Of a DNA stretch of 64,000 nt, positions 1 through 10,280 are shown piece by piece (position 1 is the stretch's first letter; the number at the start of each line of letters is the position of its first letter). Both the position numbers and the translations under genes were made by a program. Source of the DNA: Rhizobium rhizogenes NBRC 13257 (GTDB taxonomy: Bacteria; Pseudomonadota; Alphaproteobacteria; Rhizobiales; Rhizobiaceae); assembly GCF_000696095.1 (NCBI RefSeq), contig NZ_BAYX01000001.1, positions 310,001 to 374,000 on the forward strand, written 5' to 3'. A model generated the notes under the pieces. It did no database searches. It was not told where the DNA came from and was given only the letters and a program-made list of their open reading frames with translations.

Positions 1-342
1 AGGCGGATCGCTGTTCTCGGCGATATGCTGGAAATGGGGGATTATGCCCAGAGAGTGCATGCCAACCTTGCCGGGCCGCTGCTTGCGGCCGGCATCGAGT
101 ATGTCTGGCTGGCGGGTCCGGAAATGGCGGCGCTCAGGGATGCGCTGCCTGAAAGTGTTTATGTCGAATATCGCGAGAACACGGAAGAGCTCGCGGAATT
201 CGTACTCAATTCCGTCGCTCCAGGCGACGTCTTGATGGTGAAATCGTCGCTGGGGACAGGTTTCGGGAAGATCGTGACGGCTTTGCTTGACAAGTTTCCA
301 GCATTCTCCGACACGGAGCCCCACTCCCATCAGGGGCTTTAG
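1..342 (+). CDS. murF: UDP-N-acetylmuramoyl-tripeptide--D-alanyl-D-alanine ligase MurF, C-terminal part (5' end outside window)
   Basis: The frame is open from base 1 to the stop at 340-342, about 113 codons, so only the C-terminal end of the protein is present. MurF is the cytoplasmic ligase that adds D-Ala-D-Ala to UDP-MurNAc-tripeptide. The visible part opens with the MurF C-terminal domain signature [13 protein letters not shown] and contains the late [16 protein letters not shown] segment, typical of the family. The stop is 11 bp before mraY, which fits the usual dcw order murE-murF-mraY. The gene is cut by the window edge and shows no sign of being broken. Confidence 0.93.
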   Translation, partial: RRIAVLGDMLEMGDYAQRVHANLAGPLLAAGIEYVWLAGPEMAALRDALPESVYVEYRENTEELAEFVLNSVAPGDVLMVKSSLGTGFGKIVTALLDKFPAFSDTEPHSHQGL

Positions 343-353
343 AAAGGGCTCTT

Positions 354-1475
354 ATGCTAATCTGGCTTGCCGAACTGTCGGACCATATTCATTTTTTCAG
401 TACCCACTTCAGATTTCTCAATCTGTTCAGATACATCACGTTCCGTACAGGCGGCGCCTTGTTCACCTCGGCGTTGATCGTATTCCTCTTCGGACCACGA
501 ATCATCTCTTCCCTGCGTGTGCGTCAGGGCCGGGGGCAGCCGATTCGCGCTGATGGTCCGCAGACTCACTTCAAGAAGGCCGGCACGCCGACCATGGGCG
601 GGCTGATGATCCTGGCCGGCATTGTGGTGTCGTCGCTGCTGTGGGCCGATCTCGCCAATGTCTATGTGGTTGCGACCTTGCTCGTTACCCTCGGCTTCGG
701 TGCCATCGGCTTTTATGACGATTATCTGAAGGTCACGAAGCAGAGCGACAAGGGTTTTTCCGGTCGCGCCCGCCTTGGCCTCGAATTTATCATCGCCGCA
801 ATCGCCGTCTACTTCATGATGAACACGGCCCTGTCCTCCGGCCCCGCCGGCTCGACCTTCGGTTCGTCGATCGCCTTCCCGTTCTTCAAGAGCTTCATGC
901 TCAATCTCGGCATGTTCTTCGTGCTGTTCGGCGCCTTCGTCATCGTTTCTGCCGGCAATGCCGTGAACCTGACCGACGGCCTCGACGGGCTTGCCATCGT
1001 GCCGGTCATGATCGCGGCGGCGTCCTTCGGCGTCATCGCCTATCTCGCCGGCAACTTCGTTTTTGCCGACTATCTGGCGATCAACTTTGTGCCCGGCACG
1101 GGCGAGTTGGCTGTGGTGCTCGGTGCTGTTATCGGCGCCGGTCTTGGATTCCTCTGGTTCAACGCGCCACCGGCAGCCATTTTCATGGGCGATACCGGTT
1201 CGCTCGCGCTTGGTGGTCTGATCGGCACGGTGGCGGTTGCCACCAAGCATGAGATCGTCATGGCGATCATCGGCGGTCTCTTCGTACTGGAAGCGCTTTC
1301 GGTGATCATCCAGGTTGGCTTCTTCAAGATGACCAGACGCCGCGTCTTCCTGATGGCTCCGATCCACCATCACTTCGAAAAGAAGGGCTGGACGGAAAGC
1401 CAGGTGGTCGTGCGTTTCTGGATCGTCGCGGTCATCCTGGCGATGATCGGCCTCTCCACCCTGAAGCTGCGGTGA
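354..1475 (+). CDS. mraY: Phospho-N-acetylmuramoyl-pentapeptide transferase MraY
   Basis: MraY is the inner-membrane enzyme that transfers phospho-MurNAc-pentapeptide to undecaprenyl phosphate to make lipid I. The product has 373 aa, close to the alphaproteobacterial norm of about 366, and is strongly hydrophobic with about ten membrane segments. Family motifs appear in order: the catalytic-loop pair [30 protein letters not shown], and the HHH motif [13 protein letters not shown] near the C terminus. The start [11 protein letters not shown] is the usual rhizobial N terminus. The gene sits 11 bp after murF and 7 bp before murD, consistent with one operon. Confidence 0.97.
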   Translation: MLIWLAELSDHIHFFSTHFRFLNLFRYITFRTGGALFTSALIVFLFGPRIISSLRVRQGRGQPIRADGPQTHFKKAGTPTMGGLMILAGIVVSSLLWADLANVYVVATLLVTLGFGAIGFYDDYLKVTKQSDKGFSGRARLGLEFIIAAIAVYFMMNTALSSGPAGSTFGSSIAFPFFKSFMLNLGMFFVLFGAFVIVSAGNAVNLTDGLDGLAIVPVMIAAASFGVIAYLAGNFVFADYLAINFVPGTGELAVVLGAVIGAGLGFLWFNAPPAAIFMGDTGSLALGGLIGTVAVATKHEIVMAIIGGLFVLEALSVIIQVGFFKMTRRRVFLMAPIHHHFEKKGWTESQVVVRFWIVAVILAMIGLSTLKLR

Positions 1476-1482
1476 GGCGACA

Positions 1483-2895
1483 ATGATCCCAGTCACCACG
1501 CTCAAGGGAAAAAAGGTCGCTCTGTTCGGCCTCGGCGGCTCGGGCTTTGCCACCGCGCGGGCGCTTGTCGCCGGCGGCGCGGAGGTGACTGCCTGGGACG
1601 ACAATCCCGATAGCGTGGCGAAGGCTTCGGCCGAAGGGATCCCGGTCGCCGATCTTAGAACCATCGATTGGAAGGGGCTGTCGGTCTTCGTATTGTCGCC
1701 GGGCGTGCCGCTGACGCATCCGAAGCCGCATTGGACGGTCGATCTTGCCCGCGCCGCTGGCGTCGAGGTCATTGGTGATGTCGAACTGTTCGTGCGCGAG
1801 CGGCGCGAGCATGCGCCAGATTGCCCCTTCATCGCCATTACCGGCACGAACGGTAAATCCACCACGACGGCGCTGATCGCCCATATCCTGCAATCGAGCG
1901 GCCGCGATACTCAGCTCGGCGGCAATATTGGTACGGCCATTCTGACGTTGGATCCGCCGAAGGCGGAGCGCTATTATGTTGTCGAATGCTCCTCTTATCA
2001 GATCGATCTCGCCCCGACGCTCGACCCTTCCGCCGGCATCCTGCTCAATTTGACGCCTGATCATCTCGATCGGCATGGCACGATGCAGCACTATGCCGAT
2101 ATCAAAGAGCGTCTCGTCGCCGGCAGTGGCGTGGCCATCGTCGGCGTTGACGACAGCTATTCCTCACTGATCGCCGACCGTATCGAGCGAGCGGGCGCCA
2201 AGGTTATTCGCATTTCGCGCCGGCATGCGCTGGCGGGCGGGCTTTACGCGGAAGGCAGCCGTATCATCGAGGCATCGATCTGTGCGATCGAGGAGATCGC
2301 CGATCTCGATGGCATCCAGACATTGCGCGGTAGCCACAATGCCCAGAACGCGGCCGCCGCGATCGCCGCCTGCCTGGCGGTCGGCGTTTCCGGCGACGAT
2401 ATCCGTGCCGGGCTCCGATCCTTTCCCGGGCTTAAGCATCGCATGCAGCCGGTCGGCCGGCGTGGTCGCGTCGTCTTCGTCAATGATTCCAAGGCAACCA
2501 ATGCGGATGCGGCCGCGCCCGCGCTCTCCAGTTACGATCGCATCTACTGGATCGCCGGCGGCTTGCCGAAAGAGGGTGGCATCACGACGCTGGCTCCGCT
2601 CTTTCGGCACATCGCTAAGGCCTACCTGATCGGCGAAGCCGCGCCAGCCTTTGCGGCGACGCTCGGGGAACAAGTACCCTACGAGATTTCCGGCACGCTG
2701 GAGCGCGCGGTCGCCCATGCGGCCGATGATGCGGACAAGGACGAGCATGAGGCGGCGGCGGTGATGTTGTCACCGGCCTGCGCAAGCTTCGACCAGTACA
2801 AGAATTTCGAAGTCAGGGGTGACGCCTTCGTCAGCCATGTGGCCGCGATTGAAGGTGTCACCATGCTGGTTGGTTCAGCAACAGGAGGCAAATGA
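1483..2895 (+). CDS. murD: UDP-N-acetylmuramoylalanine--D-glutamate ligase MurD
   Basis: MurD is the cytoplasmic Mur ligase that adds D-glutamate to UDP-MurNAc-L-alanine. The product has 470 aa, slightly longer than the E. coli enzyme. An N-terminal Rossmann domain ([17 protein letters not shown]) is followed by the ATP-binding P-loop [10 protein letters not shown] around residue 120. The central-domain motif [10 protein letters not shown] and a C-terminal ligase domain with [15 protein letters not shown] come next. The stop TGA at 2893-2895 is separated from the ftsW ATG by a single base, so the two are probably translationally coupled. Confidence 0.97.
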   Translation: MIPVTTLKGKKVALFGLGGSGFATARALVAGGAEVTAWDDNPDSVAKASAEGIPVADLRTIDWKGLSVFVLSPGVPLTHPKPHWTVDLARAAGVEVIGDVELFVRERREHAPDCPFIAITGTNGKSTTTALIAHILQSSGRDTQLGGNIGTAILTLDPPKAERYYVVECSSYQIDLAPTLDPSAGILLNLTPDHLDRHGTMQHYADIKERLVAGSGVAIVGVDDSYSSLIADRIERAGAKVIRISRRHALAGGLYAEGSRIIEASICAIEEIADLDGIQTLRGSHNAQNAAAAIAACLAVGVSGDDIRAGLRSFPGLKHRMQPVGRRGRVVFVNDSKATNADAAAPALSSYDRIYWIAGGLPKEGGITTLAPLFRHIAKAYLIGEAAPAFAATLGEQVPYEISGTLERAVAHAADDADKDEHEAAAVMLSPACASFDQYKNFEVRGDAFVSHVAAIEGVTMLVGSATGGK

Positions 2896-2896
2896 T

Positions 2897-4051
2897 ATGG
2901 TAAGCCGCGTTGAGCGTGGGGCCTTGGCCGAATGGTTCTGGACCATCGACCGTGTGTTCCTGGCATTATTCGTCCTGCTGATCGGTATCGGCTTCATGCT
3001 CTCCTTCGCGGCGTCGCCCGCGGTTGCCGAGCGCATCGGGCTCGAGCCCTTCCATTTCGTCAAGCGCCATGCCCTGTTCCTGGTTCCGGCGATTGCGGCG
3101 ATGATCGGCATCTCCTTCATGACGCCGCGGCAAGTGCGGCGAACGGCGGTTATTCTCCTGATCGTCTCGCTGGCGATGATGCTGTTCGCCTTGTTCTTCG
3201 GCATCGAGGTCAAGGGATCGCGGCGCTGGGTCAATATCGCCTCGCTCTCCGTCCAGCCGTCGGAATTCATGAAGCCGGCCTTTGTCGTCGTCTGTGCCTG
3301 GTTGTTTGCCGAGCACGCGCGCCAGCCGGAGATTCCCGGCAATCTCTTCGCTATCATCCTCTTCGGTATCGTTGCAGCCCTTCTCGTCGCCCAGCCGGAC
3401 CTTGGTCAGACGATCCTCACCTCCGCCGTTTGGGGCGGCATGTTCTTCATGGCCGGTATGCCCTGGCTGTGGATTTCGGTGCTTGGCGGTCTCGGTGCCG
3501 GCGGTTTCGTGACGGCCTATTACGTCTTTCCGCATGTGGCGCTTCGCGTCGACAAGTTCCTGACCGGCGAGGGTGATACGTTCCAGGTCGATACCGCCAA
3601 GGAAGCCATCATTCATGGCAATTGGTTCGGGGTCGGTCCAGGCGAAGGTATCGTGAAACGCATCATTCCGGACGCGCATACCGACTTCATCTTCTCGGTG
3701 GCGGCCGAAGAATTCGGCGCCGTATTCTGCATGGTTTTGGTCTGTATCTTCGCCTTCCTGGTGCTGCGAGGACTGTCGCATGCCTACAAGGAAAAGAACG
3801 ACTTCAACCGCTTTGCCGTCGCCGGCCTGGTGCTGCAGATCGGTATCCAGTCGATCATCAATGTCGGCGTGAACCTGCAACTGCTGCCGGCCAAGGGCAT
3901 GACCCTGCCGCTCATCTCCTATGGTGGTTCGTCGATGACTGCCATCTGTGTAACGGCGGGCTTCATCCTGGCCCTGACGCGCCACCGGCCGGAAAAGCGA
4001 GCTCAGGACCGCAGCCAGTTCCGCGTGACGCATGGGCTGCCGGCGGAGTGA
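2897..4051 (+). CDS. ftsW: Peptidoglycan polymerase / SEDS division protein FtsW
   Basis: FtsW is the septal SEDS glycosyltransferase that polymerises lipid II with its partner penicillin-binding protein at the division site. The chosen ATG (MVSRVERGALAEWFW) follows a strong ribosome-binding site, ACAGGAGG at 2881-2888, and gives 384 aa. A longer in-frame reading would run back into murD. About ten membrane helices are visible, with the SEDS signatures GSRRWVNIASLSVQPSEFMKPA, DLGQTILTSAVWGGMFFMAG and LPLISYGGSSM. The stop overlaps a possible small downstream frame by four bases (GTGA). Confidence 0.96.
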   Translation: MVSRVERGALAEWFWTIDRVFLALFVLLIGIGFMLSFAASPAVAERIGLEPFHFVKRHALFLVPAIAAMIGISFMTPRQVRRTAVILLIVSLAMMLFALFFGIEVKGSRRWVNIASLSVQPSEFMKPAFVVVCAWLFAEHARQPEIPGNLFAIILFGIVAALLVAQPDLGQTILTSAVWGGMFFMAGMPWLWISVLGGLGAGGFVTAYYVFPHVALRVDKFLTGEGDTFQVDTAKEAIIHGNWFGVGPGEGIVKRIIPDAHTDFIFSVAAEEFGAVFCMVLVCIFAFLVLRGLSHAYKEKNDFNRFAVAGLVLQIGIQSIINVGVNLQLLPAKGMTLPLISYGGSSMTAICVTAGFILALTRHRPEKRAQDRSQFRVTHGLPAE

Positions 4052-4233
4052 TCGAGTTGGACCTGTTTACTCCTCACTCCCATCCCCCGGCTTTCGACCA
4101 TTCTCTGTTCGCATTTGCGAAGATGGCGGTCTATGAAGGAAGCATGACGCGCTTCGATGACGTGGCCGCGGCAGCTTCCTATATTAGGGAGATGCCCCGC
4201 GTAGAGGGGTATTCGCGGGAGCGAAGATTATGA
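4048..4233 (+). CDS. Candidate small protein coupled between ftsW and murG (unrecognised, 61 aa)
   Basis: The 178 bp between ftsW and murG are spanned by one open frame. Its GTG (4048-4050) overlaps the ftsW stop as GTGA, and its TGA (4231-4233) overlaps the murG ATG as ATGA. The 61-residue product reads [19 protein letters not shown], continues through [19 protein letters not shown], and ends GYSRERRL. I recognise no domain, signal peptide or membrane helix. The double four-base overlap is the normal coupling signature of this operon (murG-murC, murC-murB and ftsQ-ftsA use it). No separate Shine-Dalgarno is evident, and internal ATGs at 4123 and 4144 are alternative starts. It may simply be a chance frame, because codon third positions are only moderately GC-rich. 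Confidence 0.35.
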   Translation: MIELDLFTPHSHPPAFDHSLFAFAKMAVYEGSMTRFDDVAAAASYIREMPRVEGYSRERRL

Positions 4234-5354
4234 GTAAAGGCATTATCCTGCTTGCCGCCGGGGGAACCGGCGGCCATGTGTTTCCGGCTGAGGCGTTGGC
4301 CTACAAGCTGAAGGAGCGCGGCTATTCCGTGCACCTCGTCACCGACAGCCGCGCCGAGCGTTATGCCGGCAAGTTTCCGGCCGACGAGATCCATGTCGTA
4401 CCATCGGCGACGATTGGCTCGAAGAACCCTATCAAGGTCGCCCGATCGCTATGGACGCTGTGGACGGGTATCCGCGCTGCGCGCAAGCTGATCCGCACCA
4501 TCAAGCCGCTCTGCGTCGTCGGCTTCGGTGGTTATCCGACTGTGCCGCCGCTGCTTGCCGCCACCCGCATGGGCGTGCCGGCGATGATCCATGAACAGAA
4601 TGCCGTGATGGGCCGTGCCAACAAGGCGCTCGCCGCGCGTGTGCAGGCGATCGCCGGTGGTTTCCTGCCGGAGAACGGCGGAACGTTTCCCGAGAAGACG
4701 GTGACGACGGGCAATCCCGTGCGTCCGGCCGTCATCGAGGCCGCCAAACAGCCTTACGTGCCATCCGTTCCGGATGATCCTTTCAATCTGGTCGTCTTTG
4801 GCGGCAGTCAGGGCGCGCAGTATTTTTCCAAGGCGGTGCCGACGGCCATCAGCCTGCTGGAGGAGCCGCTGCGCAAGCGTCTGCGGATCACGCAGCAGGT
4901 CCGTCCCGAGGATATGGAAACGGTTAATAGCTGCACCAGGAAGCTGGAGATGGGCGCCGATATCGCGCCGTTCTTCAGCGACATGGCCGAACGCATCGGC
5001 GCCGCCCATCTGGTTCTTTGCCGTTCAGGCGCTTCGACGGTGTCGGAACTGGCCGTCATCGGCCGTCCGGCAATCCTCGTGCCCTATCCCTATGCTCTGG
5101 ATCACGATCAGGCGGCCAATGCGGCGGCTCTTGCGGCGACCGGTGGCGTCAAGGTCATTCCGCAAGCCGAGCTCACACCGGAGAAGCTTTCGACCATCCT
5201 TCGCGGTGCGATGACGATGCCGGACAAGCTTGCAAAGATGGCGGCCGCAGCCAAGCAGGCCGGCAAGCCCGATGCAGCAAGCTTGCTTGCCGATATGGTT
5301 GAGGCTATTGCGGCAAAACGTTCAATTCAAGACTTCAAGGGGGCAGGCGTATGA
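4230..5354 (+). CDS. murG: Undecaprenyldiphospho-muramoylpentapeptide beta-N-acetylglucosaminyltransferase MurG
   Basis: MurG converts lipid I to lipid II on the cytoplasmic face of the inner membrane by transferring GlcNAc from UDP-GlcNAc. The product has 374 aa. The N-terminal glycine-rich loop [12 protein letters not shown], the acceptor-domain motif [11 protein letters not shown] and the donor-domain elements VFGGSQGAQ and [14 protein letters not shown] with [14 protein letters not shown] are all present. A GGGAG stretch about 10 bases before the ATG serves as ribosome-binding site. The gene overlaps murC by four bases (ATGA), indicating coupled translation. Confidence 0.97.
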   Translation: MSKGIILLAAGGTGGHVFPAEALAYKLKERGYSVHLVTDSRAERYAGKFPADEIHVVPSATIGSKNPIKVARSLWTLWTGIRAARKLIRTIKPLCVVGFGGYPTVPPLLAATRMGVPAMIHEQNAVMGRANKALAARVQAIAGGFLPENGGTFPEKTVTTGNPVRPAVIEAAKQPYVPSVPDDPFNLVVFGGSQGAQYFSKAVPTAISLLEEPLRKRLRITQQVRPEDMETVNSCTRKLEMGADIAPFFSDMAERIGAAHLVLCRSGASTVSELAVIGRPAILVPYPYALDHDQAANAAALAATGGVKVIPQAELTPEKLSTILRGAMTMPDKLAKMAAAAKQAGKPDAASLLADMVEAIAAKRSIQDFKGAGV

Positions 5355-6766
5355 AGCTGCCGAAGGCCATCGGCCTTGTGCATTTTATCGGTATCGGCGG
5401 GATCGGCATGAGCGGCATCGCTGAGGTGCTGCATAATCTCGGTCATCGCGTCCAGGGGTCCGACCAGTCGGAGAGCGCCAACGTCCAGCGGCTGCGTGAC
5501 AAGGGTATCCCGGTCCATATCGGCCACAAGGCCGAAAATCTTGGTGATGCCGAGGTTGTGGTTGTTTCCACCGCCATCAAGAAGAGCAATCCGGAACTCG
5601 CCGCAGCGCGCGAAAAGCTGCTGCCGGTGGTGCGCCGCGCCGAGATGCTGGCCGAGCTGATGCGGTTCCGCAATGCCATCGCCATTGGTGGCACGCACGG
5701 CAAGACGACGACTACCTCGCTGGTGGCGACGCTGCTCGAAGCCGGTGGGCTCGACCCGACCGTCATCAACGGCGGTATCATCAATGCCTATGGCACCAAT
5801 GCCCGCATGGGCGAGGGCGAGTGGATGGTGGTCGAGGCCGACGAGTCGGACGGCACCTTCCTGAAGCTGCCCGCCGATGTTGCCGTCGTTACCAATATCG
5901 ACCCGGAGCATCTCGATCACTACGGCAATTTCGACGCCGTGCGCGCCGCCTTCCGGCAGTTCGTCGAGAATGTGCCGTTCTATGGCTTTGGTGTCCTGTG
6001 CATCGACCATCCGGAAGTACAGTCCCTGGTCGGCCGCATCGAGGATCGCAAGATCATTACCTATGGCGAGAACCCGCAGTCCGACGTCCGTTTCTCGAAT
6101 GTCCGTATCGACGGCACGCGTTCGCTGTTCGATATCGAAATCCGCAGGCGCCGCACGGGCAAAGTGATCCACATCAAGGATCTCGTCATGCCGATGCCCG
6201 GTCGCCACAATATTTCCAATGCCACGGCGGCGGTTGCCGTTGCTAACCGGCTTGGTATCTCGAACGAGGCCATCGCCAAGGGGCTTGCTTCCTTCGGCGG
6301 CGTCAAGCGCCGCTTCACGCTGACCGGCGAATGGAACGGGGTCAAGGTTTTCGATGATTACGGCCATCATCCGGTCGAGATCAAGGCTGTGCTGAAGGCG
6401 GCGCGCGAAGCGTGCAAGGGCCGCGTCATCGCCGTTCACCAACCGCATCGCTATACGCGCCTGGCGAGCCTCTTTGAGGAGTTCGCCGCCTGCTTCAACG
6501 ATGCAGACAGCATTTTCCTCGCACCGGTCTATGCCGCCGGCGAAGAGCCGATCGAGGGCGTGGATTCTCAGGAGCTGGTATCGCGCATCAAGGCTGGCGG
6601 TCATCGCGACGCGCGCTATCTATCCTCTCAAGAGGATCTAGCCCCTCTGATTGCAGAGATTGCGCAACCGGGTGATTTTGTGGTTCTCTTGGGGGCTGGT
6701 AGCATCACATATTGGGCAGCATCATTGCCAAAGGAATTGGAAGGCCTCTCGGGTAAGTCCGCATGA
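5351..6766 (+). CDS. murC: UDP-N-acetylmuramate--L-alanine ligase MurC
   Basis: MurC is the first Mur ligase and adds L-alanine to UDP-MurNAc in the cytoplasm. The 471-aa product shows the N-terminal Rossmann motif [17 protein letters not shown], the ATP-binding loop [12 protein letters not shown] around residue 115, and [27 protein letters not shown] and the C-terminal-domain motif [10 protein letters not shown] follow. Start and stop overlap murG and murB respectively by four bases. Length and motifs are complete, with nothing unusual. Confidence 0.97.
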   Translation: MKLPKAIGLVHFIGIGGIGMSGIAEVLHNLGHRVQGSDQSESANVQRLRDKGIPVHIGHKAENLGDAEVVVVSTAIKKSNPELAAAREKLLPVVRRAEMLAELMRFRNAIAIGGTHGKTTTTSLVATLLEAGGLDPTVINGGIINAYGTNARMGEGEWMVVEADESDGTFLKLPADVAVVTNIDPEHLDHYGNFDAVRAAFRQFVENVPFYGFGVLCIDHPEVQSLVGRIEDRKIITYGENPQSDVRFSNVRIDGTRSLFDIEIRRRRTGKVIHIKDLVMPMPGRHNISNATAAVAVANRLGISNEAIAKGLASFGGVKRRFTLTGEWNGVKVFDDYGHHPVEIKAVLKAAREACKGRVIAVHQPHRYTRLASLFEEFAACFNDADSIFLAPVYAAGEEPIEGVDSQELVSRIKAGGHRDARYLSSQEDLAPLIAEIAQPGDFVVLLGAGSITYWAASLPKELEGLSGKSA

Positions 6767-7737
6767 AACAGGTAAATGGGGAAAAGCTGCTGGCGTCGCT
6801 TGGCGACAGTGTAAAGGATATCAGGGGTCGGCTGACGCCGGATGCGCCGATGGATCGCGTCACATGGTTTCGCGCCGGCGGGTTGGCGGAACTGATGTTC
6901 CAGCCGCATGATACGGATGATCTGATCGATTTTCTGAAGATACTGCCGGATGACGTGCCGCTGACGGTGGTCGGCGTGGGGTCGAACATCCTGGTACGCG
7001 ATGGCGGCATTCCCGGCGTCGTCCTGCGGCTTTCGGCCAAGGGCTTCGGTTCGGTGGAGCTTGCTGGCGAGAACCGCATTCTGGCCGGCGCCATTTGCCC
7101 GGACAAGCATGTGGCCGCCATGGCCATGGATAACGGCATCGGCGGCTTTCACTTTTACTACGGCATCCCCGGTGGCATCGGCGGCGCTGCGCGCATGAAT
7201 GCCGGCGCCAACGGTGCCGAGACGTGCGAACGCGTCATCGAGGTGCATGCGGTCGACCGTAAGGGCGTGAAGCATGTGCTGACCAATGACCAGATGGGCT
7301 ACACTTATCGTCATTCGGCAGCGGCGGACGACCTGATCTTCACGCATGTTCTGTTTGAGGGCTATCCCGAGGATCGTACCAAGATCCGGGCCGAGATGGA
7401 TGCCGTGCGCGCGCATCGTGAGACTGTGCAGCCCATTCGCGAAAAGACCGGCGGCTCGACCTTCAAGAATCCCGACGGCCTTTCCGCCTGGAAGTTGATC
7501 GACGAAGCGGGTTGCCGTGGTCTGGTCATCGGTGGTGCGCAGATGTCGTCGCTGCACTGCAATTTCATGATCAACATGGAACAGGCGACCGGCTACGATC
7601 TCGAATATCTCGGCGAGCAGGTTCGCCGTGAAGTCTTCGAAAAGTCCGGCGTGAAGCTCGAATGGGAAATCAAGCGTCTCGGCGGCTTCATGCCTGGCCG
7701 CGAAGTTCGCCCGTTCCAGGGTGTCACGACGGAGTAG
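6763..7737 (+). CDS. murB: UDP-N-acetylenolpyruvoylglucosamine reductase MurB
   Basis: MurB is a cytoplasmic FAD enzyme that reduces UDP-GlcNAc-enolpyruvate to UDP-MurNAc with NADPH. The product has 324 aa. The FAD-binding segment [13 protein letters not shown] lies near residue 65, followed by [16 protein letters not shown]. The catalytic serine motif GGSTFKNP lies near residue 230. The C-terminal part ([19 protein letters not shown]) matches the type IIa form common in alphaproteobacteria. It is the last gene before a terminator, so the first dcw transcript probably ends here, ahead of an inserted transporter and aquaporin. Confidence 0.96.
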   Translation: MKQVNGEKLLASLGDSVKDIRGRLTPDAPMDRVTWFRAGGLAELMFQPHDTDDLIDFLKILPDDVPLTVVGVGSNILVRDGGIPGVVLRLSAKGFGSVELAGENRILAGAICPDKHVAAMAMDNGIGGFHFYYGIPGGIGGAARMNAGANGAETCERVIEVHAVDRKGVKHVLTNDQMGYTYRHSAAADDLIFTHVLFEGYPEDRTKIRAEMDAVRAHRETVQPIREKTGGSTFKNPDGLSAWKLIDEAGCRGLVIGGAQMSSLHCNFMINMEQATGYDLEYLGEQVRREVFEKSGVKLEWEIKRLGGFMPGREVRPFQGVTTE

Positions 7738-7776
7738 GATTGCTCCCTTCGTTTTGACCTCATGTATCGATTCAAC

Positions 7777-7805
7777 AAAAAGGCCGGGTTTTCACCCGGC
7801 CTTTT
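7777..7805. terminator. Bidirectional Rho-independent terminator between murB and the MFS gene
   Basis: A perfect stem AAAAGGCCGGGT / ACCCGGCCTTTT closes a very short loop and has A and T tracts on both sides. It lies between two convergent genes (stops at 7737 and 7827), so it can end both transcripts. Confidence 0.85.
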
Positions 7806-7826
7806 CAATTGGTTATGCTGAGATTC

Positions 7827-9158
7827 TCAGATTTCCTTGTTGCTCGACAGCAGGATGCCGATGAGCGACAGGGCGGCTGCGCCGGCGAGATAGTAGCCGA
7901 CATAGCCAAGGCCGTAATTCGTTGCCAGCCAGGTGGCGATATAGGGTGCCAGCGAAGCGCCGACGATGCCGCCGAGGTTGAAGGTCATCGAGGCGCCGGT
8001 ATAGCGCACCGCCGTCGGGAAGGGGGCAGCGAGCGCCGCGCCGATCGGGCCGTAGGTGAAGCCCATCAATGCCAGGCCGATAATCGAGCAGGCGAAGGCA
8101 CCGGCGAGGCCGGCAGTCAGCAGCGACGAATAGAACAGACCGAATATCAGAATGCCGACCGTCGTCAGGCCGAGGATCAGCCGGCGCGAATAGCGGTCCG
8201 ACAGCAGGCCGGAGATCGGGATCGTCAGGCCGAAGAAGACGACGCCGACGAGCTGGACGACCAGGAACTGACCCTGCGAATAGCCGAGGCCCAAAGGCAG
8301 CGGTCCATTGCCGGGTGCTCTCGTACCCCAGCTCAGCGTAAACGCCGTCATCAGATAGAAGAGCACGAAGGTCGCCACCGCAATGATGGTGCCGAGTATC
8401 AGGCTGCGGAAATGCGAGCGGAAAATCACCACGATCGGAACGGAGACGCGCTCTTCCTTTTCAATGGCGCGGCGGAATTCCGGCGTTTCGGTGATCTTCA
8501 GACGGACATAGAGGCCAACGCCGACCAGCAACAGGCTGAGCAGGAAGGGAACACGCCAGCCATAATCGAGGAAGGCTGCATCCGACATGCTCTCGCGCAG
8601 GATGAGGAAGAGACCGGCGGAGAGAATGAAGCCGATGGGTGCGCCCAGCTGCGGGAACATGGCGTACCAGCTACGCTTGCCCTCCGGCGCATTTTCCGTG
8701 GCCAGCAGCACTGCGCCGCCCCATTCGCCGCCGAGGCCGAGACCCTGGCCGAGACGGCAAAGCGCCAATAGGATCGGCGCGAGAATACCGATCGATTCAT
8801 AGCCGGGCAGGAGACCGATCACCACGGTCGAAAGACCCATGGTCATCAATGCCGCCACCAGCGTTGCCTTGCGGCCGACCCTGTCGCCGAAATGGCCGAA
8901 GATCATCGCGCCGATCGGACGTGCGAAGAAGGCGATCGAGAAGGTCGCGAAGGATTGCAGCGTCGCCGAGGTCGGGTCGCTGGCGGGGAAGAACAGCTTG
9001 GGGAAGACGATAACCGCCGCCGTCGCATAAACATAGAAGTCGAAGAATTCGATTGTCGTGCCGATAAGGCTCGCGATCAGAACGCGCGCCGGAGAGTTCG
9101 CAACAACGCTGTTCGATGACGAGGGGCTCGGCGATAAGGGAGATATCGCGTCAGTCAT
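7827..9158 (-). CDS. MFS transporter, metabolite:H+ symporter (MHS) type
   Basis: This is a 443-aa inner-membrane protein with about twelve predicted helices. The MHS subgroup of the major facilitator superfamily is indicated by the first helix TTIEFFDFYVYATAAV and by the loop 2-3 signature FGHFGDRVGRKATL. The Arg/Gly-rich RLGQGLGLGGEWGGAVLLATENAP is also typical. Relatives transport small carboxylates, shikimate, proline or betaine; the substrate cannot be read from the sequence. The gene runs against the dcw cluster and is convergent with murB, so it is a foreign insertion in the operon rather than part of wall synthesis. The ATG at 9158 is well supported by the usual serine-rich N terminus. 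Confidence 0.88.
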   Translation of the reverse strand: MTDAISPLSPSPSSSNSVVANSPARVLIASLIGTTIEFFDFYVYATAAVIVFPKLFFPASDPTSATLQSFATFSIAFFARPIGAMIFGHFGDRVGRKATLVAALMTMGLSTVVIGLLPGYESIGILAPILLALCRLGQGLGLGGEWGGAVLLATENAPEGKRSWYAMFPQLGAPIGFILSAGLFLILRESMSDAAFLDYGWRVPFLLSLLLVGVGLYVRLKITETPEFRRAIEKEERVSVPIVVIFRSHFRSLILGTIIAVATFVLFYLMTAFTLSWGTRAPGNGPLPLGLGYSQGQFLVVQLVGVVFFGLTIPISGLLSDRYSRRLILGLTTVGILIFGLFYSSLLTAGLAGAFACSIIGLALMGFTYGPIGAALAAPFPTAVRYTGASMTFNLGGIVGASLAPYIATWLATNYGLGYVGYYLAGAAALSLIGILLSSNKEI

Positions 9159-9418
9159 GGTTTCACCAATTTTTATGATGCTAAAATGCTGCCTCAGCAG
9201 GCAACGCGTGTCCTTAGCGTAATTTTTGTTCAGCGCAAATGTTTAAAAAGCAAGAAATCAACAAATGCGTGCTACCATTTAGCCGTAATCGTTGAGTCGC
9301 AAGCAGTTAGGCGAGTGTTTGCCCTTTTTGTAGGCATCCAACCGGCGGGTTGGGAAAGACTCTATTTTCCGCAAAGGGCAAACTTTCGCTTTGGTCTAGG
9401 GCAAAGGAGAAGGGGTTC

Positions 9419-10105
9419 ATGCAGAAAAAGCTTATTGCGGAGTTTCTTGGGACGTTCTGGCTCGTATTCGGCGGCTGCGGAAGTGCAATCTTCGCAGCGG
9501 CGTTTCCAGGCCTTGGCATTGGTTTTCTGGGTGTTGCACTGGCGTTCGGCTTGACCGTACTCACCATGGCCTATGCGGTCGGTGGTGTGTCGGGTGGCCA
9601 TTTCAATCCGGCGGTTTCCGTCGGGCTTACGGTTGCGGGTCGTTTCCCGGGTTCGCAGCTCATTCCCTATATTGTCGCGCAGGTGATCGGCGCTATCGCG
9701 GCGGCGGCCGTGCTCTATCTGATCGCCAGCGGTAAGGCGGATTTCCAGCTCGGAGGCTTTGCGGCCAACGGCTATGGCGAACATTCGCCGGGCGGCTATT
9801 CGCTGGTTTCGGCGCTGGTTGCCGAAATCGTCCTGACGCTGTTCTTCCTGGTCGTGATTCTCGGTTCGACCAGCAGCAAGGTGCCGGCGGGGTTCGCGCC
9901 GATCGCCATCGGCCTCGCGCTGACGCTGATCCATCTGATCTCGATCCCGATCACCAACACATCGGTCAATCCGGCCCGTTCGACAGGGCAGGCGTTGTTC
10001 GTCGGTGGCTGGGCGTTGCAGCAGCTCTGGTTGTTCTGGGTCGCTCCGATCGTCGGCGGGGCGATCGGCGGCCTCGTCTGGAAATTGGTCGACGATAAAG
10101 ACTGA
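9419..10105 (+). CDS. aqpZ: Aquaporin Z (water channel)
   Basis: This inner-membrane water channel of the MIP family has 228 aa, compared with 231 in E. coli AqpZ. Six helices and the two half-helix signatures [11 protein letters not shown] and [11 protein letters not shown] are present. These NPA motifs form the pore. The chosen ATG ([16 protein letters not shown]) follows AAGGAGAAGG at 9403-9412 with good spacing. An upstream in-frame extension to 9350 lacks family similarity. It lies in the gap between murB and ddl and ends in its own terminator, so it forms a single-gene unit. Confidence 0.95.
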   Translation: MQKKLIAEFLGTFWLVFGGCGSAIFAAAFPGLGIGFLGVALAFGLTVLTMAYAVGGVSGGHFNPAVSVGLTVAGRFPGSQLIPYIVAQVIGAIAAAAVLYLIASGKADFQLGGFAANGYGEHSPGGYSLVSALVAEIVLTLFFLVVILGSTSSKVPAGFAPIAIGLALTLIHLISIPITNTSVNPARSTGQALFVGGWALQQLWLFWVAPIVGGAIGGLVWKLVDDKD

Positions 10106-10128
10106 GATCGGGCGTCATAATCCTTACG

Positions 10129-10168
10129 TAGGCCCGCGCCGGACACCCCGTCGCGGGCCTATTTGTTT
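10129..10168 (+). terminator. Rho-independent terminator of aqpZ
   Basis: A 10-bp perfect stem TAGGCCCGCG / CGCGGGCCTA is followed by TTTGTTT. It starts 23 bp after the aqpZ stop. Confidence 0.8.
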
Positions 10169-10280
10169 AAAAAAATCTAAAGGCGGATATTTCCAACGTA
10201 GCAACTCTCTGATTCTAATGGCAGAATTCTTTAGGTCGATTTGATTCGAGAAAATCGATTTCGGCGAGAGCGGTCAGAAG

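Noticed and set aside
357..1865. Long minus-strand open frame (502 codons) opposite mraY and murD
   Set aside because: It is antisense to two well-supported genes, has Asp/His/Arg-rich low-complexity translation and no ribosome-binding site. Such frames arise from GC-rich third codon positions.
7809..8771. 320-codon plus-strand frame opposite the MFS transporter
   Set aside because: The translation is Gln/Asp/Arg-rich low complexity, and the opposite strand has clear membrane-transporter motifs.
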